Shown here piece by piece: positions 18,491 through 25,823 of a DNA stretch of 64,000 nucleotides (the first letter of the stretch is position 1; each line of letters starts with the position of its first letter). Under the pieces are notes generated by a model that worked only from the letters and a program-made list of their open reading frames with translations, was not told where the DNA came from and ran no database searches. The stretch is taken from the NCBI RefSeq assembly GCF_002150035.1, contig NZ_NETS01000010.1:1798001-1862000 (forward strand), given 5' to 3'. The stretch is from Leptospira venezuelensis. Its GTDB lineage: Bacteria; Spirochaetota; Leptospiria; Leptospirales; Leptospiraceae. The translations under genes were made by a program, and so were the position numbers.

Positions 18491-19636
18491 ATGCAATATT
18501 TTGAAAAAAATTCCAGGGCTTTAGATTATATCGTTTCCAAGGATCAGAAAAAGCACGTAATTCTTAAATATCTACTAGACCAAGAAGTTTCTCTTAAGAT
18601 CTATCCTTTTGATCAAAAGGCAGTCATTAAAAAGTATCTAGAAGAAGATGAAAAGATCCTGATCCGTATGCCTGAGGGTTGGGAAGACACTGGAGAGAAG
18701 AAGGTCTCTTTATTCAAGATACTTGCTAAGTATATCGAAATTGACTGTCAACTCCTTCAAAAAGCGGAGAAGGACCTTTACCTTTTAAAGGTAGAGAGAC
18801 TAGCTATTGCAAAATTAAATCGAGAAAGTGCAAGGGTTCAGGTCTCAAAAGGTAAAGCTGTCATTACAAATCTGATCACACCAAAAACTGTTATCGAAGC
18901 GAATATGTTCAATATTCCTACTTTAATAAAAGTGAATTTAGAAGATTATAAAAACCGCCTGAAGAAGATAAGCACTGATAATATAGTGATCGAGGCATTT
19001 AAACCTGGGTTGGATAGAAAATTCGAGATTGTTAAACGATCTCGCAAGTCTTTGTTATTAGAAGATACACAAAATACAAATTCATATTCTGAATCTGGAC
19101 CGGATCGTTTGGATTATTCTAAAGATATTGACGATGACATCGGTGCCATAATCCGGAAATTTAAGGATCAAAAAATAGTTTCGGAACTCATACGTCCCAT
19201 CATTTACAAAAACCATTCAGATCAACCAATCCCAATAGGTTATATTTGGATACAAAGTAAGGATAAAAAACTCAGTTCGGATTATTTGGCGGAATTAGGA
19301 AGACTCTCCGATGAGGTTGTAGGCAGGATCAAAGAATCCAATACGATCAAGACCACTGAAAAATTCAGCGTCTTGGATGCTTCTCCCAAGGGACTTAAGG
19401 TAAAAATACATGATCCGAATTTGATAGATACCTTGCCTAAGCAAGAAGGCTTTATATTAGATGTTCTATTCAAGATGCAGGCACCTTTAACTGTTTCTGC
19501 TGCGATTCGTTGGTGGGGAAAAGATGAAGATGGACATTTAACTTTGGGATTGGAGTTTAAGAGTAAGTCGGATCATCCTGGGGAAAGAGATAGATATATT
19601 AAGAATTTAGAATTGATGCAAAAGGGCGCTCTTTAG
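18491..19636 (+). CDS. PilZ-like domain protein of Leptospira type (DUF1577-like)
   Basis: This 381-residue soluble protein has no signal peptide. The C-terminal ~110 residues (from EKFSVLDASPKGLKVKIHD near 295 to LTLGLEFKSKS near 360) have the shape of a PilZ domain, with a D.S..G..... strand and a closing LGLEF strand. PilZ domains often bind c-di-GMP, but the usual RXXXR motif just before the domain is not clear, so binding is uncertain. The N-terminal part also contains an isolated strand-rich region. The overall architecture recalls the DUF1577 proteins of Leptospira. It converges on the DNA polymerase gene with a one-base gap. Confidence 0.6.
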   Translation: MQYFEKNSRALDYIVSKDQKKHVILKYLLDQEVSLKIYPFDQKAVIKKYLEEDEKILIRMPEGWEDTGEKKVSLFKILAKYIEIDCQLLQKAEKDLYLLKVERLAIAKLNRESARVQVSKGKAVITNLITPKTVIEANMFNIPTLIKVNLEDYKNRLKKISTDNIVIEAFKPGLDRKFEIVKRSRKSLLLEDTQNTNSYSESGPDRLDYSKDIDDDIGAIIRKFKDQKIVSELIRPIIYKNHSDQPIPIGYIWIQSKDKKLSSDYLAELGRLSDEVVGRIKESNTIKTTEKFSVLDASPKGLKVKIHDPNLIDTLPKQEGFILDVLFKMQAPLTVSAAIRWWGKDEDGHLTLGLEFKSKSDHPGERDRYIKNLELMQKGAL

Positions 19637-19637
19637 T

Positions 19638-21935
19638 TTAGAAATTGAACCTACCCTGAGGATCTGTGAGAGAATCAAAATCGGCAAATGATGCAAATTC
19701 TGCCCAAACTTCCCTGAATGCACCAACTAACATTTTTCTATAATATTCTTTATCAAAACCTGTTTTTTTGATCTTGTTCGGATAGAGTTGTAATTCTTCT
19801 TCCGGCATGTACCTTCTATCCTTAGTTTTTGATTTTTGGTTCAATACTAAGTATTTTATTTTTTCTCCCGCTTGCACATCCATCCCAAATTCCTTCAATT
19901 TCATCATGGAAAGAGCGGTGGCTCCCATTACTTCGTATTCTTCTAATTCTCTTGAGCTGGACTTAACGAGGAGCAGATCTTCTGGAGAGATTAGATCTTG
20001 CCGGATAATAGAATCGTATTTATGGTATATGGATAAAATTTCTGGTTCAGAATTTTTTAGTTCTTGGATCGTTACCTTGGTTTTCATCCACTCTAACATT
20101 TCACTTTGGGCTCTTGTTATAAAGTGAGGTAAATCTTTCCTTCTGGCTCCTATTCCTCTGCATTTCAATTTTCCAGATTGAAATCTTCCCATATATCTGT
20201 TGGCAACCGGCATATCAGAATCTTGGCTAGATGGCGGAAAAAGTAACCAAGTATAGATCCCATCCACTTCCATGCGGATCCCTGTCCGTTTTTGTATTTC
20301 TAAACATAAAGAATCCAGCTCGGCTGCACTTAAAGAAGAAGAATTATAGTGTTTGATAAATATACTGTCGGTAATTGCGTGAACGAATTCATAGCCGAAC
20401 TCTTCCGCAGTTTCTTTTGCAATTAGAAGTTTTTCCCTTCCGAATGCATTTACACTTTCATGGCTTTCCAATCTTCCGAATTTCGCATTTCTATAACCTA
20501 AATATCCGAAAGAAGTAACTAACATCCATTTTAAACTGGCTTGTTTTGCTTCATAATCTTCTAACAGACGCCCTGAAGTGATCTTTGATTGTTTTTTGTA
20601 ATAGGCTCTTCTTTCTAACACATGCTCCAAGGCTTCCGATACAACTCCTTTACGTTTATTACATATACGATATCCTATGTCTGGAGCCTTGGGAACTGTC
20701 TTGTCGTTAACGCAACATAGACAATTCACACACTCTGGAGAAATATTATGCATTGCCATGATGCTTGGATACATCTGAGCAAAATCCAATTGTGCAACAT
20801 TCTCCGCCGTCTTTCCATAGCTAATGTCTGGTTGAAAAACTAATCCTCCTTTATCTGCTTCCAATAATTGAAGTGCGGTTTTTGGAGCTTCTACCGCACT
20901 TTTCTGCCAAGGAACTAAATAGCCTCTTCTTAATGCTACATCTGTTTCAATATAAGTGAGTGCCTTCCCTGTAGATGCTCTTGCCATCTTTTGCATAGGA
21001 AGCCTGGAAAGCCTTGCGAGTTCCACGACTCCCATTAGATCCGCTTCTTTATATACGAAGCTGTTTTTAGAATCTATATGCCATCTCCCAAATAATGGAT
21101 AGGAAGGTGCACGAAATACTATATTTCCATAAGTAAAATAACTGGTTCCCTTGGTGCTGATATTTCTTCGGATAGGAGTTGTCCTATCCCTATCCAAAGC
21201 CGGAAGAAATCCCTGCCTTTGTGATTGGTAGAACAAATAAGGGAGAATGACTTGGTCCCCATATCTGGTTAGAAGAATGTCTGGATCTTCTTCCCTTAAT
21301 AGTATATCTAATTTTTCTAATAGTCTTTTTGGATTTGTTCCGGATAATTCGTGGTAATCGGTGTCTGTGCGAACTATCAATGGATTATTTTCTATGCCGA
21401 TCCTATGGCTTTTTTTGAGGTCCAAATGCATGATCTTAAATTTAGGAACCTCATAATCCATTTCTAAGGGAGAATCTTGAGTCCTAATATTCACGACCCT
21501 TTTTGCCCCGGGATCTTCTGTGTAATCAATCTCCATTTTGCATAAGGGAAATAGACCTTTTTGGAACATATAGCTTGTGGGAAGATCTAGATCTGAGTGA
21601 TAGATCTCGAATTTGCCATACAGAGCAAATAATTTGCGACTGATTTTAGGTAAGATAGAAGGTCTGGTGATGATAATTTTTAGGACTGGAACTGTTTTGT
21701 TTTCGTAGAATAGGTTTCTGTTTTCGTAAACAGGAATATCTACAATCGCATCTAACTCGAAAAGGCGTTTTACTAATTTTTTAAGTAAATCCGCTTCTCC
21801 TCTTGCATATATGATTGGATTAAATTTATCTAAAAAGAGTTTAGATTCACCTTCTTTGTTTTTTAGCCAAAGATATACGATGTCCTCCGCATGGTAAACG
21901 TCGAACAAATATCCTTTAGCAGTTTGGAGGTTCAT
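19638..21935 (-). CDS. Divergent family B DNA polymerase
   Basis: This is a 765-residue PolB-family protein. Motif A is LDFAQMYPSIMAMHN with catalytic Asp384, motif B is KWMLVTSFGYLGYRNAKFGR, and motif C is HAITDSIFIK with Asp523. The usual first Asp of the YxDTDS motif is Ile521 here, while the second, metal-binding Asp is kept, so polymerisation may still be possible. In the N-terminal third the exonuclease motifs are poor: the Exo I position reads HLDLKK instead of DxE and Exo II reads LLTRYGDQV, so proofreading is probably lost. It is the last gene of a coupled three-gene cassette; its ATG overlaps the preceding stop by four bases. Confidence 0.8.
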   Translation of the reverse strand: MNLQTAKGYLFDVYHAEDIVYLWLKNKEGESKLFLDKFNPIIYARGEADLLKKLVKRLFELDAIVDIPVYENRNLFYENKTVPVLKIIITRPSILPKISRKLFALYGKFEIYHSDLDLPTSYMFQKGLFPLCKMEIDYTEDPGAKRVVNIRTQDSPLEMDYEVPKFKIMHLDLKKSHRIGIENNPLIVRTDTDYHELSGTNPKRLLEKLDILLREEDPDILLTRYGDQVILPYLFYQSQRQGFLPALDRDRTTPIRRNISTKGTSYFTYGNIVFRAPSYPLFGRWHIDSKNSFVYKEADLMGVVELARLSRLPMQKMARASTGKALTYIETDVALRRGYLVPWQKSAVEAPKTALQLLEADKGGLVFQPDISYGKTAENVAQLDFAQMYPSIMAMHNISPECVNCLCCVNDKTVPKAPDIGYRICNKRKGVVSEALEHVLERRAYYKKQSKITSGRLLEDYEAKQASLKWMLVTSFGYLGYRNAKFGRLESHESVNAFGREKLLIAKETAEEFGYEFVHAITDSIFIKHYNSSSLSAAELDSLCLEIQKRTGIRMEVDGIYTWLLFPPSSQDSDMPVANRYMGRFQSGKLKCRGIGARRKDLPHFITRAQSEMLEWMKTKVTIQELKNSEPEILSIYHKYDSIIRQDLISPEDLLLVKSSSRELEEYEVMGATALSMMKLKEFGMDVQAGEKIKYLVLNQKSKTKDRRYMPEEELQLYPNKIKKTGFDKEYYRKMLVGAFREVWAEFASFADFDSLTDPQGRFNF

Positions 21936-22192
21936 TCCGATTTCCGAAGAGTTTCCATTTCCTTTTTCAATTTGTGAATTTCTTTTTTCAGATCTATCAT
22001 CATTGTAAGAAGCATGATATCGATTGGATAAGGAGAAGACGCCATTACTCCAGCTTGCACTTGTAATTTTGCAGTTCGGATCAATTCATCAAAAATTTCC
22101 TGATCCGGTTTGCGAAGTCCTCTTCGGTATTGCCCTAAGCTAGATTCAATGTATTGCATTTGCCTAGAATATGGAATAACCGTCCTACCCAT
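21932..22192 (-). CDS. 86-residue coiled-coil-tailed protein in the RecA-like/PolB cassette
   Basis: The small basic protein begins MGRTVIPYSRQMQYIE and ends in a charged helix (DLKKEIHKLKKEMETLRKSE) that looks like a coiled coil, a likely partner-binding element. The ATG at 22192 has AGGAG seven bases upstream and overlaps the end of the RecA-like gene by 8 bases. A longer in-frame start at 22228 lacks such a site. Its TGA overlaps the polymerase ATG by four bases. The middle VQAGVMASSPYPIDIMLLTMMI may be a hydrophobic packing helix. No family is recognised; it may bridge the two larger proteins, which is inference from the layout. Confidence 0.65.
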   Translation of the reverse strand: MGRTVIPYSRQMQYIESSLGQYRRGLRKPDQEIFDELIRTAKLQVQAGVMASSPYPIDIMLLTMMIDLKKEIHKLKKEMETLRKSE

Positions 22193-22832
22193 AAATAAAC
22201 TCCTGCTTGGGATTCGGATCTGTTTCAATTTCAGATATAGATTTTGCTTTTCTGATCTTTAGGTAAGAATGACCTTCTACCACATTTAGTTCCCAAAGGT
22301 CTTCAGAGAGTTCAACCAACTTGGGAAAAATTTTTTGAAAACTGGGATGGGTGTATTTTGTAGATTCTACGAGAACGATTGGAATCTGCCTGGAGCGTAT
22401 ACGTTCCAATAGTAATACTAATTTTTCTAAAAGAAAAAGCCCCTCGTCGTCTTGAACATCTCCATCGAAGAATTGTTTGCATGGAGCTAAAACGAAATAA
22501 ATGGTATTCTCTTTTGTAGAAGTATAAATTTCCTGGACAGAGTCCAAGATTTGATAAGGAGTGAATGCTCTCTGGACTAAGATCTTTTCTAAAAGTGCCT
22601 CGGGAGAAACTCTTCTTTTTCTGGTCTCTTCTGTAATCGTGAATACGTCAAAACGAATGGCGCAGTCCAAATTGAAAACTTGGAATCCTGAAACTGCAAA
22701 AGCATATTGCCAAAGAAGCGCCAATTTATAGATTCCCTGTCTTCCTGTTAAGAGTCCGACATTGTCCCTGCTCCAACCTAGAACAGGGCGAAACAACTGG
22801 TCTTGGAAACCCTCCAGGGGACCTAAATACAT
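22185..22832 (-). CDS. RecA/Rad51-like protein with degenerate nucleotide-binding motifs
   Basis: This 215-residue protein has a RecA-core look: a P-loop-like GRQGIYK at residues 30-36, then VFNLDCAIRFD near 52-62 (where RecA/Rad51 has the D.E..F. segment), and ILVQRAFTPYQILDSV near 84-99, which resembles the vaRAf..q.l helix of Rad51/KaiC. Walker A keeps the Lys but lacks the following Gly/Thr pattern, and the Walker B strand IYFVLAP lacks its Asp, so ATP hydrolysis is doubtful. It leads a coupled cassette with a small protein and a family B polymerase. This recalls ImuA in the ImuA-ImuB-DnaE2 cassette, though homology to ImuA is not shown. Confidence 0.6.
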   Translation of the reverse strand: MYLGPLEGFQDQLFRPVLGWSRDNVGLLTGRQGIYKLALLWQYAFAVSGFQVFNLDCAIRFDVFTITEETRKRRVSPEALLEKILVQRAFTPYQILDSVQEIYTSTKENTIYFVLAPCKQFFDGDVQDDEGLFLLEKLVLLLERIRSRQIPIVLVESTKYTHPSFQKIFPKLVELSEDLWELNVVEGHSYLKIRKAKSISEIETDPNPKQEFIYG

Positions 22833-22854
22833 ATATACTATATAAATGATATGT
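22829..22854. promoter_or_regulatory. Inverted repeat over the cassette start, candidate operator
   Basis: ACATAT at 22829-22834 and ATATGT at 22849-22854 are inverted around a 14-base AT-rich spacer and cover the start codon of the RecA-like gene. No Shine-Dalgarno sequence precedes that ATG, so the gene may be leaderless, which would put this element at the promoter. Confidence 0.3.
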
Positions 22855-23043
22855 TAAAAAATGTAAAGTGATTTGAGGTATAGGAATTACAAAAAGAGAA
22901 GCTTGGTCTTTGGGCTAAAATTCGGATTATGTCGGAATTCCACGGAATCTGGAGATTTTTATATCAACAGTTGTTCCGTTATGGATTCCATTGATATCTA
23001 TTACATTAAAAATTTATAATATAAATGTCGAATTGATAATCGG

Positions 23044-23076
23044 AAGCGGAATTTTGGAAAAGACAAAATTCCGCTT
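23044..23076 (-). terminator. Strong hairpin terminator after the cupin gene
   Basis: A perfect 13-base-pair stem (23044-23056 with 23064-23076, loop of 7) lies just past the cupin stop codon on the minus strand. Only a short T-run follows on either strand. It insulates the cupin gene from the RecA-like/PolB cassette downstream. Confidence 0.7.
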
Positions 23077-23081
23077 TTGTA

Positions 23082-23456
23082 TCAATGTTTGTGGTTATGT
23101 TCGTAAATATCGCCACCCGCGGAAAATTCTATGAACACGCAAGGTTGATCTCCTACAGACCAGGCATCATGTCCGGGAGGCAATAACATTATATCATTCG
23201 GGCCAAACTCGTCTTCGCTTCCATCATCCATTACCACATGTAATTTACCGGATTGAACATAGGCAACATGGGGGAGCAGGCAACTTTCTGTTCCAGCAAC
23301 TGGTTTTAGATCTTTTGACCATTTTGCACCTACATCAAATGTTACTCGATGCACGATCACACCGTCTAGAACTACTTCTTCTTTTTTTATTAAACCGAAC
23401 CGAACTACATCGTTCGGAGAATTTAAACTTCCTCTTTGCATTTTATGATCCGACAT
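23082..23456 (-). CDS. Cupin-domain protein
   Basis: This single-domain cupin of 124 residues has the two conserved cupin boxes. The first is around PHVAYVQSGKLHVVMDDGSE (the usual G(X)5HXH is weak, with one His retained), and the second is GPNDIMLLPPGHDAWSVGD. A His-rich tail (YEHNHKH) may help bind metal. Such small cupins can be sugar isomerases, dioxygenases or binding proteins; nothing here decides. A strong terminator follows, so it is monocistronic. Confidence 0.75.
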   Translation of the reverse strand: MSDHKMQRGSLNSPNDVVRFGLIKKEEVVLDGVIVHRVTFDVGAKWSKDLKPVAGTESCLLPHVAYVQSGKLHVVMDDGSEDEFGPNDIMLLPPGHDAWSVGDQPCVFIEFSAGGDIYEHNHKH

Positions 23457-23693
23457 GTGATTTTACCTTTTACGTTGAAATTGGAGTCTTTGCTTCCGTA
23501 TATAGAAAGAAAGGCTCGATTTTCTGATTTTGCTTTTGGGAAAAGGAAGGGAAAGCTCCATTCCATATAACAGAATAAATATATGTTATATGAGAGCATC
23601 TTGTTGCGCATAGTTTAAGTAGAACAAACAGCTAAGGCTTCTCGGGTTTGATTTATGTCTTGTCGAAAAAATTTTTCCTAAATCCTTGGAGCT

Positions 23694-24215
23694 ATGGAAT
23701 CAGATCATTTCAAAACGGTCCGTGCGCGCTCTGCAGTGGATTATCTTTTTAGGACCGTTCACCAACATCATTCTCAACTCAGTCAGATGGCAGATCAGAA
23801 GGCCAACATTCTGATCGCTGCATCTTTTGTAATACTTTCACTTTCCTTAGGATATGTTCAAAGACCTACCTATAGAACAGGTTTATTAACCTTGATGGTA
23901 TTTATCGTAGTTGCGGCGAGCTTAGCTATACTTGCTGTAATGCCCACATTCAAACAGAAAAAGAATGGTAAGTCGAATCCTTTGTTTTTCGGGCATTTTG
24001 CTCCTATGAGTGAAAAAGAATTTATGAATAAGATGGAAGAAATCGCTTCGGAAGATTCTTCTTTGTATGAAGCTCTGACTCGAGATCTGTATGAGTTAGG
24101 AAGATCCCTCTACTTTACAAAATATAGATATTTGAGATGGAGCTACCGTTGCCTTTTAGTAGGAGTAACTTCTTCCATGGTCTTAATATTCCTGGAAATT
24201 AAAGGAATTCTCTAA
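23694..24215 (+). CDS. Stand-alone Pycsar-type transmembrane effector (PycTM/DUF5706-like)
   Basis: The 173-residue protein opens with a helical segment and the segment QLSQMADQKANILIAASF (residues 31-48), which leads into a first membrane helix. A second helix follows near 66-86 and a third near 150-168. The A.QKA..L......L motif at the first helix is the hallmark of the PycTM family, membrane effectors of Pycsar anti-phage systems that respond to cCMP or cUMP. No uridylate or cytidylate cyclase gene is adjacent or elsewhere in the window, so either the effector acts alone, the cyclase is elsewhere, or the domain has another role. The family assignment is from pattern recognition. Confidence 0.6.
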   Translation: MESDHFKTVRARSAVDYLFRTVHQHHSQLSQMADQKANILIAASFVILSLSLGYVQRPTYRTGLLTLMVFIVVAASLAILAVMPTFKQKKNGKSNPLFFGHFAPMSEKEFMNKMEEIASEDSSLYEALTRDLYELGRSLYFTKYRYLRWSYRCLLVGVTSSMVLIFLEIKGIL

Positions 24216-24227
24216 TAAGATTTTTCT

Positions 24228-24467
24228 ATGAAAGGATCTGAGATTGTCCTTCGAATCGCAAACTATGGAGATCTAAAAACCTTAGAAAAATGTTTTTCTA
24301 AGAATTCAATTCATTCAATTCTTGTGGACCCGCTTGCTAAAAATCTTAGGGCCCACAAGTTTTACGAAAGATTTGGATTCAAATTTTTAGAAAACCGCAG
24401 GTTTGGATTGGATGACTGCAAAGTTTACCTTTTGACCAGGGAAGACTGGAGAAGGAACGAAAGATAA
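24228..24467 (+). pseudogene. Internally deleted GNAT acetyltransferase remnant
   Basis: The 79-residue reading frame begins like a GNAT domain (IVLRIANYGDLKTLEKCF) and jumps straight to a GNAT C-terminus (ILVDPLAKNLRAHKFYERFGFKFLE). That ending resembles AAC(6')-type and related N-acetyltransferases (vDP...NlrA...Ye..GF). The central acetyl-CoA-binding region, normally 70-90 residues including the Q/RxxGxG/A loop, is missing although the frame is intact. It is therefore probably a decayed gene with an in-frame deletion. It lies 12 bases after the PycTM-like gene. Confidence 0.65.
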
Positions 24468-24470
24468 ACT

Positions 24471-25673
24471 TTAGTTCAGAACCGCTGCTTCGTTTTTCTT
24501 TTTCTTCATTCTTTTGATTAGATAATCTCTTAGAAGCAAGAAAGGTCTTTCAGTTACGTAAAATATAGGGATACAAACTAAGAAAGAGACTATGACCGCA
24601 AAAGCCCCAGTCAGCCAAAATGATCTCCAGGCTAAACTTTCTGGAATTTTTGTTCCAAAAATAATTCCAAGCGCAATTGCAGTACAAGGTGTATGCCATA
24701 AATACATTGTGTAACTGATCCTTGAAAAAGGTCTGAAAATGGAAAGACTAAAGAACCGATTGATAATTCCGCCTTCCCATAATGAAAGTATGAATAAGGA
24801 AGAGTATCCTAGATGAAATCCGGTAAAATTGAATACTAAACCCCAGCCGGCTCGTTCCGTTAAATAACCAAAACTTAAGAATAAGATTGCTCCGAATCCT
24901 AACAAATAAGGAATTTTAGAGTTCCATAATTTAAAAAAATCAGGTTTCCAAAAAAATAACTCAGCGATCAGCATTCCACAAATTATGGTATCGAATCTGG
25001 TTTCGGTATGATAGAGCACGATTCCTTCTTTGAATCCCAAAAACATATAGAAAATTCTTATGATTAACGGTACAAAAAATAATCCAAGTAGTGAGATCCT
25101 TCTAATTTTATCAGAGATTTTAAAGAAGAATAAAAGACATAGACCAGGTATCACTAAATAGAATTGTTCCTCGATGGATAAAGACCAGCCGTAAAGGAAG
25201 AGTCTATGATTAAAATAATTTGAAATATAAAAAAAATCTGCCCAGGAAGTGGAAATCGTCGTGGCTAATTTTTGTATTCCCGCAATACCATTTGGAGCAA
25301 GATCTGGATGTGATTGATAAAAATTTAATAGATTCCTGGACTGAAAATAAGTAATAATTAGGCAGATATAATAAGCAGGCATGATCCTAAGAGTTCTCTT
25401 TAGATAAAACATCTTTAGATTCAATGTGTTTGTTCTCTTTTTTTCCTCCAATAATCCACTATAGATAAGAAACCCGCTGAGGATAAAAAATAAATCTACA
25501 CCTGTCCGGAAATTGTGGAAAACGATCTTTGTTAAAGAATATTCATAGTTTAATAAATGGACCTTTTCTGCATGGTCCCACATATGATAAATAATTACTA
25601 GGAAGATAGATAAGGCCCTTAGGCCGTTTAAAGCGGGTAATTCGGACTCATTTTTGGAGAATAGGTATTTCAA
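24471..25673 (-). CDS. Acyltransferase 3 family membrane protein (OafA/YrhL-like)
   Basis: This 400-residue membrane protein has about ten hydrophobic helices. It starts with the family pattern NGLRALSIFLVIIYHMWDH, whose His is part of the catalytic site, and continues with DLFFILSGFLIYSGLL. Acyltransferase 3 proteins O-acylate sugars of LPS, exopolysaccharide or peptidoglycan at the membrane. There is no C-terminal SGNH domain, so it is the short form. It converges on the GNAT remnant with a gap of only a few bases. The substrate is not predictable. Confidence 0.85.
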   Translation of the reverse strand: MKYLFSKNESELPALNGLRALSIFLVIIYHMWDHAEKVHLLNYEYSLTKIVFHNFRTGVDLFFILSGFLIYSGLLEEKKRTNTLNLKMFYLKRTLRIMPAYYICLIITYFQSRNLLNFYQSHPDLAPNGIAGIQKLATTISTSWADFFYISNYFNHRLFLYGWSLSIEEQFYLVIPGLCLLFFFKISDKIRRISLLGLFFVPLIIRIFYMFLGFKEGIVLYHTETRFDTIICGMLIAELFFWKPDFFKLWNSKIPYLLGFGAILFLSFGYLTERAGWGLVFNFTGFHLGYSSLFILSLWEGGIINRFFSLSIFRPFSRISYTMYLWHTPCTAIALGIIFGTKIPESLAWRSFWLTGAFAVIVSFLVCIPIFYVTERPFLLLRDYLIKRMKKKKNEAAVLN

Positions 25674-25823
25674 TTCGAATCTCTTATTTTTTTGTTTCTA
25701 AAACCGAATATCGGATCGGCGTTACAATATAAAAGGGAAGGACCTTAAATTGAAAACTTATTTTTGGATTTTAATTTTAACGTTTCGTTCGGTTAAAACG
25801 AGATAATGTGATCCGGAATCAAA

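Noticed and set aside
24228..24467. An intact small acetyltransferase
   Set aside because: The acetyl-CoA-binding region is absent, so a remnant is more likely.
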